A stretch of DNA of 48,211 bases from Streptosporangiaceae bacterium (GTDB lineage: Bacteria; Actinomycetota; Actinomycetes; Streptosporangiales; Streptosporangiaceae), in contig JASHTQ010000385.1 of the NCBI GenBank assembly GCA_030040475.1, forward strand, positions 1-48,211. The letters run 5' to 3'. The position numbers and the translations under genes were made by a program. Numbering within the stretch: position 1 is the stretch's first letter; the number at the start of each line of letters is the position of its first letter. Below the pieces are notes generated by a model that was not told the origin of the DNA, did no database searches, and saw only the letters and a list, made by a program, of their open reading frames with translations. Positions 23,527-31,460 of this stretch are shown piece after piece.

Positions 23527-24343
23527 AATGGATGTTGGTGTGGGTCTCCAGGCCGGGCTTGAACTCCTTGCGGAGGAACTTGTCCAGGCCCTCCTCGCCC
23601 GAGCCTTCCAGCATGTGCCGGTACTTCAGCTCGTTCGACTTGGTAAGGAGCCACTGGAATGCGGTATCCCAGGGCATCTCCTGTACGAGCTTGAACGCCT
23701 CCTTGGTAGACCAGAGCGCCGCGGCATCCATGCCGGCCAGCCGCGCCGCGAGTTCCCGTACCGCCGAGGAGAGCTGGTCAGCGGGGACGGCCGAGTTGAT
23801 CCAGCGCATCTCGGCGGCACGGCTGGCGGTGAATCGCTCACCGGTCATCGCGTAGTACAGCGCGTCCCTGTATGCCATCTGGCTGCCGATGACCTTGGAC
23901 ACCATGCCGCCGGGGAGCGCGCCCCAGTTCACCTCGCTGAGCGCGAAAGTCGCCTCCTCGGAGGCGATCGCGAAGTCGCAGGCGCCCACGATCGTGAAGC
24001 CGCCGCCGTAGCAGTCGCCGTTGATCATCGCGATGGTGGGCTTGGGGAACAGCCGGAGCAGCCGGTTGCGCCACTCGTCGGAAATCCGCTTGTTCTTGTT
24101 CCGCTGTGCCTGGTCGTCGCCGACGTCCTTGAAATACTGCTTGAGATCCTGTCCCGCGCAGAAGGTTGTCCCCGCTCCGGTTATGACAAGCACCCGGGTG
24201 CCCGGGTCGCCCTCGAGGGCGTTGAGCACGTCGTACATGTCCTGGTGAAGCTGGGGGTTCATGGCGTTGCGCTTCTCGGGGCGGTTGAAGGTCACCGTGG
24301 TGATCGCGTCGCTGGTCTCGACCTTGATCGTCTCGTAATCCAT
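23525..24343 (-). CDS. Enoyl-CoA hydratase family, p-hydroxycinnamoyl-CoA hydratase/lyase-like
   Basis: Crotonase-fold enzyme of 272 residues. From memory, it resembles feruloyl/p-hydroxycinnamoyl-CoA hydratase-lyase, which releases vanillin-type aldehydes and acetyl-CoA. Shared blocks are NRPEKRNAM, GAG..AGQDLKQYF, INGDCYGGGF with the oxyanion Gly, and ATFALSEVNWG with Glu137 as the likely catalytic base. Tyr70 matches one phenol-binding Tyr of HCHL. The second, near residues 231-233, appears replaced by Trp/Leu, so the substrate may not be a 4-hydroxyphenyl ring. AAGGAG lies 6 nt before the ATG. The CoA transferases upstream would supply its acyl-CoA. The frame extends 169 codons upstream without support. 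Confidence 0.82.
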   Translation of the reverse strand: MDYETIKVETSDAITTVTFNRPEKRNAMNPQLHQDMYDVLNALEGDPGTRVLVITGAGTTFCAGQDLKQYFKDVGDDQAQRNKNKRISDEWRNRLLRLFPKPTIAMINGDCYGGGFTIVGACDFAIASEEATFALSEVNWGALPGGMVSKVIGSQMAYRDALYYAMTGERFTASRAAEMRWINSAVPADQLSSAVRELAARLAGMDAAALWSTKEAFKLVQEMPWDTAFQWLLTKSNELKYRHMLEGSGEEGLDKFLRKEFKPGLETHTNIH

Positions 24344-24378
24344 GCCTAACTCCTTGGTGCGGTTGCCGTGCGGGCGGC

Positions 24379-25569
24379 TCAGGACAGGATGTCCGCCTTG
24401 GCGGCGCGGTCGATCTCGGCGTCGCTCATACCGAGGATGCCTTTGAGCACGTACTCGTTGTCCTGGCCGAGCGCGGAGGCGGCCGCGGGCTCCTCGACGA
24501 GGTTCGGAGCGATCTTCACGGGGAGGCCGGGGATGACCATCTCGCCCACCCCAGGCTGCTCGAATCGGCGGATGAAGCCATCCCTGTTGAGCTGCGGATC
24601 GGCCAGCAGGTCGTCGCCAGACGCGACCAACCCGGCCGGAATCCCGCGTGCCTGGAGGATCTCCATGGCGTCCCTGGCCGACCGCCGCGAGGTCCAGGAC
24701 GCGATCATGGCATCGACGGCATCCTGTTCCTGACGGGCCGCGGCCAGCGTGCCGAACCCGTCCCCCGGCGGCCCGATCAGCTGGAACAGGGCCGCGAGCT
24801 GCCCGTCGGTCTCGACCCTGACCGCACACCACCGGTCGGTACCCGCACAAGGGTAGACCCCCTGGACCTCCTCACCACGGCTCCGGTTGCCGACCACCTC
24901 GGGATCGGTGCCATTGATGTTGACCTCGAGCAGGGACTGAGGCAGGGCGCAGAATGCGGTGGCCTCGGACTGGGCCAGGTCGACCAGGCATCCGGTGCCG
25001 GTGGCCTCCCGGTGCAGCAGCGCCGCCACGACCGTCATCGGGCCGAGCACCGAACTCACGTAATCGGGGAACACGCCCTGGTTACCGACCGGCACGGTCG
25101 CGTCCCGGTGATTCCAGAGCCAGGTGAGCCCCGAGTAGGCGGTCAGCAGTGCCCCCCACGTGCCGTAGCCGCTCATGGGGCCGCTCGAGCCGAGACCTGA
25201 CATCTTGACCACGATGATATCCGGGCGGCATTTTCGCAGCTCATCGTAGCCGAGACCGAGTTTTCCCAGCACCTCTGACCGATAGTTGTCCAGCACGACG
25301 TCGCAGTGCGGGACCAGTTTCCTGATGATTTCCGGGCCGCCTGGGTGTTTCAGGTTGACGGTAAGCGAGCGAACGCCGATGTTGGCCTCGGCGAATCTGG
25401 CCGAGGAGTTCAGGTCGTCTCCGGTGCCGAAGTAGCGGAATGAGTCGATGCCGCCCCGGACGGACTCGACCTTGATCACCTCCGCGCCCAGGCAGGCGAG
25501 GATACGGCCGGCGTTGGGACCGGCAATGCCGGTGGTGAAGCTCAGCACCCGTACGCCCTCGAGGATCAT
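24379..25569 (-). CDS. Family III CoA transferase (CaiB/BaiF), catalytic partner
   Basis: CoA transferase of the formyl-CoA/carnitine-CoA transferase fold, 396 residues. It moves CoA between carboxylic acids through an aspartyl-CoA anhydride. Asp169 in FPDYVSS is at the position I recall for the catalytic Asp of formyl-CoA transferase. The N-terminal GVRVLSFTTGIAGPNAGRIL and LGAEVIKVE are family hallmarks. The ATG overlaps the preceding transferase by 4 nt (ATGA), so two different family III chains are made together. It lies 35 nt before the HCHL-like gene and likely activates its substrate. Confidence 0.9.
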   Translation of the reverse strand: MILEGVRVLSFTTGIAGPNAGRILACLGAEVIKVESVRGGIDSFRYFGTGDDLNSSARFAEANIGVRSLTVNLKHPGGPEIIRKLVPHCDVVLDNYRSEVLGKLGLGYDELRKCRPDIIVVKMSGLGSSGPMSGYGTWGALLTAYSGLTWLWNHRDATVPVGNQGVFPDYVSSVLGPMTVVAALLHREATGTGCLVDLAQSEATAFCALPQSLLEVNINGTDPEVVGNRSRGEEVQGVYPCAGTDRWCAVRVETDGQLAALFQLIGPPGDGFGTLAAARQEQDAVDAMIASWTSRRSARDAMEILQARGIPAGLVASGDDLLADPQLNRDGFIRRFEQPGVGEMVIPGLPVKIAPNLVEEPAAASALGQDNEYVLKGILGMSDAEIDRAAKADILS

Positions 25570-26789
25570 CGCACGGTCTCTCCGGCCTCGAGGCCGTCGA
25601 GCACCTGCGCGGTGTGCTCGCCAAGCAGCGGTGGAGATGTCGGCTCCGGCCGTGCCCCGTCGATCAGTGCGGGGAAGCTCGCCTGCAGGAAGGTACCAAG
25701 CCGCGGATGGCTTATCGGGGCGAAGAACTGTCCTGCCACGATCTGCTCGTCCTTAACTAGGTCGCTCGGCCGGTTCACGGGCAGGCAGGGCACCCGGGCT
25801 CCCTGCAGCAGCCGGACCAGCTCGGTACTTGAGTAGCCGCGGCTCCACGCCGCGACGGCTTCGTTGAGCCGCCCGGCATCGGCCCGTCTGGTCGCGTTCG
25901 GAACCCACTTCGGGTCGTCGTATTCGGCCGGGTGCGGCTGCCAGACGCCGAGGAAGGCCGGCCAGTGGTTCCTGCTGACGTAGATGTAGACGAAGCCGTC
26001 GCTGGACGGGAAAATGTTGGCCGGCGCGACGTTCTTGTGCTGGCTCCCGTTGCGGACGACGGGCTTTCCGTCCATTGCCGCGGCACGGATGAGGTGCTCC
26101 TGGGTGGCCAGCGCCTCCTGGACGGAGATCCGGTATACCGCTGCCCGGCCGTGTTTCCTCACCGCCCAGATCGCCGAGACAAGGGCAAGGGCCGACCAGA
26201 TGCTGGCGAAGTACTGGCCGATCGGCTCCGGCGGAGCGCATGGCGGCTTGGCCGCGTCGCCGCTGATGTACAGCAGCCCACCCAGCGCGGTGGTAACCAG
26301 ATCCGGGCCAAGGAAGCCCTGGTAAGGACCGCCGGGCATGAACGGATCCTGGACGATCACCGGGCACCCGTCGGCCGCGATGGCCTCCGGGTCGGCGACC
26401 TCGCCCCACTGACTCTGCCCCGACAAGATGACGGCGTCCGCGGTCTGGATGATTCGCCGCAGCAGCGACATGCTATCGGGCAGGCCCGGATCGAGGACGA
26501 CGCTGAGCTTGCCGCTGTTGAGGGCGGCGAAGGACAGGCTAGCTTCGACGTCCGGCTTACCGTGCGCCCAGGGCCCGGCGTGCCGGCCGCGGTCGCCGTC
26601 TGGCGGCTCTATCCGCAGCACCTCAGCGCCGAGCTCGGCGGCCAGACGGCCGGCCGCCTGGGCGTCCGGGCCGGTCAGGTCCACGATGCGCAACCCGGCC
26701 AGCAGCCGGGTCCGGGCACCGGGATCCCGGGATGCCGTGTCCTGGCCAGCTCCCCTCGCGTCGGCCGTCTCGGATCCGGGGTGCTGCAT
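25566..26789 (-). CDS. Family III CoA transferase (CaiB/BaiF), partner with substituted active Asp
   Basis: Second CoA transferase-fold protein, 407 residues, with an unconserved 30-residue N-terminal extension before GLRIVDLTGPDAQAAGRLAAELGAEVLRIE. Where the catalytic Asp is expected, the sequence reads IGQYFAS, so Gln192 appears to stand in its place and this chain is probably not a transferase alone. It may form a heterodimer with the Asp-containing chain encoded next. GGAGG lies 5 nt before the ATG. Upstream, AGGATA on + is TATCCT on -, a candidate -10 in the shared regulatory region with the GntR gene. Confidence 0.86.
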   Translation of the reverse strand: MQHPGSETADARGAGQDTASRDPGARTRLLAGLRIVDLTGPDAQAAGRLAAELGAEVLRIEPPDGDRGRHAGPWAHGKPDVEASLSFAALNSGKLSVVLDPGLPDSMSLLRRIIQTADAVILSGQSQWGEVADPEAIAADGCPVIVQDPFMPGGPYQGFLGPDLVTTALGGLLYISGDAAKPPCAPPEPIGQYFASIWSALALVSAIWAVRKHGRAAVYRISVQEALATQEHLIRAAAMDGKPVVRNGSQHKNVAPANIFPSSDGFVYIYVSRNHWPAFLGVWQPHPAEYDDPKWVPNATRRADAGRLNEAVAAWSRGYSSTELVRLLQGARVPCLPVNRPSDLVKDEQIVAGQFFAPISHPRLGTFLQASFPALIDGARPEPTSPPLLGEHTAQVLDGLEAGETVR

Positions 26790-26883
26790 TGATACCTCCG
26801 GTGTTCGGGCATCTGGTTTGCCGACGGCGCCGATGCGGGGTGGCGTCGGCGATCAGGGCGCCTAGGGCATGATCGTAACATAA

Positions 26884-26889
26884 GGATAC
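26884..26889 (-). promoter_or_regulatory. GGATAC half-site at the CoA transferase promoter
   Basis: AAGGATACTG on +. On - the overlapping TATCCT could be the -10 of the CoA transferase operon, reproducing the operator/-10 overlap at 11589 and 19274. The second half of the inverted repeat is poorly kept. Confidence 0.4.
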
Positions 26890-27149
26890 TGGCTACAATG
26901 TGCGAGTCTTAGCCAAGTGTCGGCGGCCGACTCCCGCGGACTTGTAGCGGGTGCGTCCCCGGGTCGGCTGCCGACCGGTCTCCTGGCCGGACAGACCTGC
27001 GATCCGGCAGGTAGTCCGGGCCGTCGCTGGTCCGGCCCTGGCCGGAGGGAAGCCGTTTTCTACTTCGCAGGCTCACTCATCAGGCACCACCTCGCGAAGC
27101 GGCGCCGGCTGCACGTCAGCCCGGCGATTTAGCGCTATCATCGGAGCAT

Positions 27150-27155
27150 GTATCC
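27150..27155 (+). promoter_or_regulatory. GTATCC half-site before the GntR gene
   Basis: The context GGAGCATGTATCC keeps GGA and TATCC of the 13-bp operator. TTTAGC (27128-27133), 17 nt, TATCCG (27151-27156) is a weak promoter over it. It is 21 nt from the start codon, well placed for autoregulation. Confidence 0.4.
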
Positions 27156-27176
27156 GGTTAGGGGGCTCTGAAGCAG

Positions 27177-27917
27177 GTGCGACCTAGCAAAAGTGCCAAA
27201 GGCGGTACCGACGCGAAGTTTGCCGAAGTGGTGGACCAGCTCGCGAGCGGTTACAAGACCATCGGCCAGATGGTCTACAGCGTGCTGCGGGAGGCCATTG
27301 TCAGCGGAGCGTTGGCGCCTGGCGACTGGCTCCGCCAGGAATCCCTCGCGGAGGCCATCGGGGTGTCCCGGATTCCGGTACGAACGGCACTCTTGCAGCT
27401 TGAATCCGAAGGACTCGTGACCTTCCACCCGCACAGGGGCGCCCGGGTCCGGACCCTCTCCGTCGCCCAGATCGATGAGATCTACCGGCTGCGGATGCTG
27501 CTTGAGCCCTACGCGCTGCGGCTGTCGATGGCCAGGATGACCCCGGAGCGCCTCGCCACCCTGCGGGAACTCGCGACGAAGCTGGACAACACCGAGGAGG
27601 GGCAGGATTCCGTGGAGGCACGGGTCGCCTTCTACCGCGAGGTCTACGACGCCGCCAACAACCCGCTGCTGGTCGAGATCATCGAGGATCTTCGCAGCCA
27701 CGTCGGCCGGTACCTGCTAAGCGAACAGCTGAACTCGACCAGGCACACCAGGCACGGTGAGCTGATCGACTACATGAGCAAGGGCGACCTCACGGCCGCC
27801 GAGGCCTGGCAGTACTCCCACCTGGAGCAGGTCAGGCAGGGTATCGCCGCTCTCACGAGCGACTGGGACGCAGATAGCGACACCGCCGAACGTACCCCTG
27901 CCAAGTCCAGGGCCTAG
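27177..27917 (+). CDS. GntR-family transcriptional regulator (FCD subfamily)
   Basis: DNA-binding repressor of 246 residues. The winged helix spans about 26-92, with LAEAIGVSRIPVRTALLQLESEGLV as the helix-turn-helix. The FCD effector domain follows from about 102, including RLRMLLEPYALRLS, FYREVYDAANNPLL and RHGELIDYMSKGD. A His common in the FCD metal site (FH before the AxxN segment) is Tyr here, so ligand binding may be metal-poor or altered. A stop at 27159 in this frame leaves GTG 27177 as the practical start; its ribosome site is weak. FCD proteins usually sense organic acids. Central position and nearby half-sites make it the likely regulator of the cluster. Confidence 0.88.
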   Translation: MRPSKSAKGGTDAKFAEVVDQLASGYKTIGQMVYSVLREAIVSGALAPGDWLRQESLAEAIGVSRIPVRTALLQLESEGLVTFHPHRGARVRTLSVAQIDEIYRLRMLLEPYALRLSMARMTPERLATLRELATKLDNTEEGQDSVEARVAFYREVYDAANNPLLVEIIEDLRSHVGRYLLSEQLNSTRHTRHGELIDYMSKGDLTAAEAWQYSHLEQVRQGIAALTSDWDADSDTAERTPAKSRA

Positions 27918-28013
27918 CAGCTTCGGCCTTCCGCCAGGCCCGCCACTTGGCCGGGATCGCGCACGGCTTACGCGGACGGCAGGCGAGACAGGTACCAGGT
28001 GCAGGGTCTCATC

Positions 28014-28055
28014 CGCCAGCATCGGCGCCAGCATCGGCGCCAGCATCGGCGCCAG
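28014..28055. repeat. Tandem 12-mer repeat, CGCCAGCATCGG units
   Basis: Three exact CGCCAGCATCGG units (28014-28049) plus a partial fourth. Twelve is a multiple of three, so a frame stays open through it, but there is no gene context. Confidence 0.85.
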
Positions 28056-28085
28056 TGCCGCCGCGCACCTCGCCCGGCCGCCTCG

Positions 28086-28115
28086 TTGACTTCTTCTCCT
28101 TATTTACTGTATTCT
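28086..28115 (+). promoter_or_regulatory. Promoter of the EutA-like operon
   Basis: TTGACT (28086-28091), 18 nt, TATTCT (28110-28115) in an AT-rich patch. GTATTC (the complement of GAATAC) spans the -10, so one half of the 13-bp operator is present at the usual place. The leader to the first gene is about 155 nt and contains GCGCACCCC repeats. Confidence 0.5.
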
Positions 28116-28275
28116 GGATTCACCCTACGACGACCGACGCAGTTCAGCGCGCACCCCGCGCACCCCGGGCGGCCTGCGCACCCTGGCGGCCTGGCGCACT
28201 GGCTGGCGAGCCAGGTCTCGGGGGAAGGCGAAGACGTGGTCAGCATGTTGCCGGAGACCGTTATGGAGCCCGACT

Positions 28276-29784
28276 TTGGTTGCGCGTACGGAGAAGGTGT
28301 TGCCTGAGCCAGGGTTCAGCGCTGCCGACCGCGTCCTCGGCGAGGACGACAGGATCACGCTGACCACCGTCGGCGTTGACATCGGATCGGCCACCTGCCA
28401 CGTCATCTTCTCCCTTATCGAGCTCAAGCGCACCGGGATCAGTTACTCGCTCACCCGCGGCCAGGTGCTCTACGAGTCGCCGGTGACGCTGACGCCCTAC
28501 CGCGCGGGCAACGAGATCGACGAGCTGGAATTGAGCCGCTTCGTCGGGGACCAGTACGGCCGCGCCGGAGTCGGGCCCGACGAGGTGGACACCGGAGCGG
28601 TAATCCTGACCGGCGTGGCTCTGCTCCGCCGCAACGCCCGGGCGATCGCCGACGTATTCGCCGGGCAGGCAGGAAAGTTCGTCTCGGTGGGGGCCGGGGA
28701 CAACCTCGAGGGCATGCTCGCGGCGCACGGCTCGGGAGCCGTCCGGCTCTCCGCCGGCGGCGGCGTGCTGAACATCGACATCGGCGGGGGCACGACCAAG
28801 GTCGCGCTCTGCAGGGACGGGGCCGTCGAGCATCTCACGGCCCTGGACGTCGGCGCCCGGCTGGTCGCCTACGACCAGGTCGGCCGGATCAGCCGGCTGG
28901 AACCGGCCGCCACGCGCATCTCCGCGCAGCTCGGGCTCGGCCTCGCCGAGGGCGCGCGGTTCTCCGAGGCACAGGGCGCGGCCCTGGCCGCCTTCATGAT
29001 AGACGAGCTGCTCGGCGAGACGTCTGCGGGCGGCGTCTCGCGCGGCTCCCGGCTGCTGCGCGGGGCCGCACTACCCGACAGGTCCGGCATCGAGGCGATT
29101 ACCTTCTCTGGCGGTGTCTCGGAGTACATCTACGGCCGGTCCGGCGTGGATTACGGCGACCTAGGCCGGTTCCTCGGAGCGGAACTGCTGCGGCGGCTGC
29201 CCGAGCTTGGCGCGCCGGTGCGGGACGTCGGCGGTGGCATCAGGGCCACGGTTATCGGCGCCTCGCAGTACAGCGTCCAGGTCAGCGGGTCCACGATCTA
29301 TATCTCCGACCCCGCGCTTGTGCCGGTGCGGAACGTGCCTGTGGTGGTCCCAGCGTTCGAATGGGACGACCTTGATGACGCGGCCGTCACCAGCGCCGTC
29401 AGCTCCGCACTGAGCCGGCTTGACATGGACCTGGCCGAGCAGCCGGTCGCGATCGCCCTGGCCTGGGGCGGCTCGGCCACGTTCGGGCGGCTGGACACGT
29501 TCTGCACCGGGGTGGTCCGGGCCATGAATGGCTACCTGGCCCGCGGCCATCCGCTGATCCTGGTCAGCGGGAACGACATAGGCGGGCTGATCGGCTTGCA
29601 CCTCGCCGAGGAGATGGCCGCCGGCCTGCCCGTGATCTCGGTCGACGCTATCGAGCTGCGTGAACTCGACTACATCGACATCGGCGCGTTCGTCCCCGGC
29701 TCGGGCGCCGTCCCGGTGCTGGTGAAATCCCTGCTCTTCGCGGCGGCGGCGCAACCCCGCGATCCGGCTGCCGTCAAATCCTGA
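28276..29784 (+). CDS. EutA-type ATPase (ethanolamine ammonia-lyase reactivating factor family)
   Basis: ASKHA-fold ATPase of 502 residues resembling EutA, which removes damaged cobalamin from ethanolamine ammonia-lyase. Phosphate-1 motif GVDIGSATCHV lies at 33-43, phosphate-2 IDIGGGTTKVAL at 167-178, and ITFSGGVSEYIYGR follows near 275. No EutB or EutC is in this window, so it may service another B12 enzyme or have a new client. The TTG at 28276 has GGAG 7 nt upstream; GTG 28297 or TTG 28300, after a second GGAG, are equally possible. It heads an operon running to 35973. The next gene is a bicupin often annotated as an ammonia-lyase-activating protein. Confidence 0.82.
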   Translation: MVARTEKVLPEPGFSAADRVLGEDDRITLTTVGVDIGSATCHVIFSLIELKRTGISYSLTRGQVLYESPVTLTPYRAGNEIDELELSRFVGDQYGRAGVGPDEVDTGAVILTGVALLRRNARAIADVFAGQAGKFVSVGAGDNLEGMLAAHGSGAVRLSAGGGVLNIDIGGGTTKVALCRDGAVEHLTALDVGARLVAYDQVGRISRLEPAATRISAQLGLGLAEGARFSEAQGAALAAFMIDELLGETSAGGVSRGSRLLRGAALPDRSGIEAITFSGGVSEYIYGRSGVDYGDLGRFLGAELLRRLPELGAPVRDVGGGIRATVIGASQYSVQVSGSTIYISDPALVPVRNVPVVVPAFEWDDLDDAAVTSAVSSALSRLDMDLAEQPVAIALAWGGSATFGRLDTFCTGVVRAMNGYLARGHPLILVSGNDIGGLIGLHLAEEMAAGLPVISVDAIELRELDYIDIGAFVPGSGAVPVLVKSLLFAAAAQPRDPAAVKS

Positions 29785-29830
29785 CCGCCTGGTCGAACGC
29801 AGCACACTACCGACGAAGGGAGCCCAGCTA

Positions 29831-31057
29831 GTGCCGAAGTTCTCCGAACCCGTTGGCGACGAGGTCGCCGGGCTGAAGACCTACAAGGCGCCGCCGAGCC
29901 CGTACGAGACCTGGATGGCCGGAGAGGGCATCCCGATCGTCCGCGGCTTCGGCGTGCATAACGTCCGCGACCTGGAACTAGGCGACTGGCGCCGGCGCAA
30001 CGCCCGCGGAGCGTTCCTGCACCTGTTCGGCATCGAGCACGTCAAGGGCATGTACGTGCTGCAGATCCCGGGGCGCGAGATCACCACCCCCGAGCGGCAC
30101 ATGTACGACGAGTTCTTCTACGTCGTCGAGGGCCGGGGCAACGTCGAGGTCTGGGTGGTCGGCGGCGGCAAGCACGTCTTCGAGTGGCAGGCCGGATCGC
30201 TGTTCATGATCCCGATCAACGCCAACTACCGGCTGATAAACGCCAGCGGGTCAGATGCGCTGCTGCTCGCCTCGACCAACGCCCCGGTCATCATGAACAT
30301 CTTCCAGAGCACGTCGTTCATCTTCGAGAACGACTGGGTGTTCGGCGATCGGTACAACATCGACGAGAAGAACTTCTTCTCGCCGAGCACAGACCTCGAG
30401 CCGGATCCGGTTCGCGGCCGGGCCTCCATCCGCAGCAATCTGTTCCCCGATATCGTCCGGGCGCAACTGCCGCTGGACAATCAGCGGGCTCCCGGGTATC
30501 GGCGGATCAAGCCGCACTTCACCGGGTTCGTCCAGGACGCCAGGGCGGGCGGGTTCATCTCCGAGTACCCGTCAGGGCGTTATTCCAAGGGCCACTACCA
30601 CCCCTCGGGCGCGGTCCTCGTCTGCCTGAAGGGCAAGGGCTACACGCTGAACTGGCCGCAAGAGCTCGGCCCGACCCCGTGGCAGGACGGCCACGCCGAC
30701 CAGGTAAACCGGACCGAGTACGTGGCAGGCGGCCTTGTCGCCGCGGCGCCCGGCGGCGGCCACTGGTTCCACCAGCATTTCGGCGTCTGCGCCGAGGGGC
30801 TGCGGGTGCTCAACTTCTGGGGCGGCCCGACCGAGCAATGGGGTCAGCCGGACAAGCCGGCCACCACCACGGGCGAGGTGAAGGCCGGCAATCTGTTCGG
30901 CATCAGCGAGGGTGGCCGGACGATCATGTACTGGGAAGAGGACCCGTTCATCCGCGAGTACTACCGCGAGCGGCTGGCCGCCGAGGGCTTGGAGATGACC
31001 ATGCCGGAGTCAGCCTTCCGCCAGCCGGACGACCGCAGGCCGGCGGGCGTGGCGTAA
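29831..31057 (+). CDS. Bicupin (annotated in relatives as ethanolamine ammonia-lyase-activating protein)
   Basis: A 408-residue protein with two cupin barrels. The first has PERHMYDEFFYVVEGRGNVEVW near 92-113 and AGSLFMIPINANYRL. The second has SKGHYHPSGAVLVCLKGKGYTL near 254-275 and PGGGHWFHQHF near 310-320. His and Glu metal ligands are visible in both. I recall this family carrying the activating-protein name in databases, without firm biochemistry. AAGGGAG precedes the GTG by 9 nt. It lies 46 nt after the EutA-like gene, so the two probably work together. A dioxygenase or isomerase role is the main alternative. Confidence 0.8.
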   Translation: MPKFSEPVGDEVAGLKTYKAPPSPYETWMAGEGIPIVRGFGVHNVRDLELGDWRRRNARGAFLHLFGIEHVKGMYVLQIPGREITTPERHMYDEFFYVVEGRGNVEVWVVGGGKHVFEWQAGSLFMIPINANYRLINASGSDALLLASTNAPVIMNIFQSTSFIFENDWVFGDRYNIDEKNFFSPSTDLEPDPVRGRASIRSNLFPDIVRAQLPLDNQRAPGYRRIKPHFTGFVQDARAGGFISEYPSGRYSKGHYHPSGAVLVCLKGKGYTLNWPQELGPTPWQDGHADQVNRTEYVAGGLVAAAPGGGHWFHQHFGVCAEGLRVLNFWGGPTEQWGQPDKPATTTGEVKAGNLFGISEGGRTIMYWEEDPFIREYYRERLAAEGLEMTMPESAFRQPDDRRPAGVA

Positions 31058-31060
31058 AAG

Positions 31061-31423
31061 ATGGACCTGCACCGGTATGCCCCGCTGGGGCCGAACCCAC
31101 ACCGCTCCGACGCCGTCGAGGCCGGCGGCCTGGTCTACGTCTCTGGCATCATCCCGGACAAGAAGGACCTGCCCGCCGACCTGGCCAGCCAGGCGGCCCA
31201 GGTGCTCAGCAAGATCGACACCATCCTCGAGGCCGCGGGCACCGGCAGGTCCCGGCTGATCTGGGCGAATATCTGGCTCAGCGACATCGCGGAAAGGGAG
31301 ACGTTCAACTTCGTCTGGAATGACTGGGTGGTACCCGGCGAGGGACCGGCGAGGGTCTGCACCGGGGCGGACCTGTCACCCGGGATCAAGGTCGAGATCG
31401 CGGTCATCGCTGCGAAGCCCTGA
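31061..31423 (+). CDS. RidA/YjgF family protein
   Basis: A 120-residue trimeric enzyme fold that hydrolyses reactive imines/enamines or small amides. The family Arg is Arg98 in GPARVCTG and the substrate-site Glu is Glu112 in VEIAVIA; SGIIPD is near 28-33. The presence of the Arg suggests imine deaminase activity. It starts 3 nt after the bicupin stop, without a strong ribosome site, so translation is probably coupled. It would clear 2-aminoacrylate-like intermediates or act as a deaminase in the pathway. Confidence 0.87.
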   Translation: MDLHRYAPLGPNPHRSDAVEAGGLVYVSGIIPDKKDLPADLASQAAQVLSKIDTILEAAGTGRSRLIWANIWLSDIAERETFNFVWNDWVVPGEGPARVCTGADLSPGIKVEIAVIAAKP

Positions 31424-31460
31424 GCACGTCAGGGAAGCCAACTAGAACGGGAGGTGCTCA

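Larger units (their letters stand above)
26790..27176. other. Divergent regulatory region, CoA transferase operon and GntR gene
   Basis: 387 nt between divergent starts. It contains GGATAC at 26884-26889, read as GTATCC on - where TATCCT could be the -10 for the CoA transferase operon. GTATCC at 27150-27155 lies just before the GntR start, with TTTAGC 17 nt upstream of TATCCG. A GGTCGGC-T-GCCGACC hairpin (26962-26976) stands between. Both half-sites belong to the GGATAC family seen elsewhere, fitting self-regulation by the GntR protein. Confidence 0.5.
27918..28275. other. Spacer before the EutA-like operon
   Basis: 358 nt with a 12-mer tandem repeat (28014-28055), a promoter (28086-28115) and a second repeat patch built on GCGCACCCC (28149-28166). 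Open frames through the repeats are not supported as genes. Confidence 0.6.

Noticed and set aside
24344..24850. N-terminal extension of the HCHL-like gene
   Set aside because: The extra 169 codons overlap the CoA transferase gene and have no motif; the ATG at 24343 has a good ribosome site and begins at the conserved fold.
27999..28307. 102-codon frame before the EutA-like gene
   Set aside because: It is mostly translated 12-mer repeats and spacer DNA and overlaps the EutA-like start.
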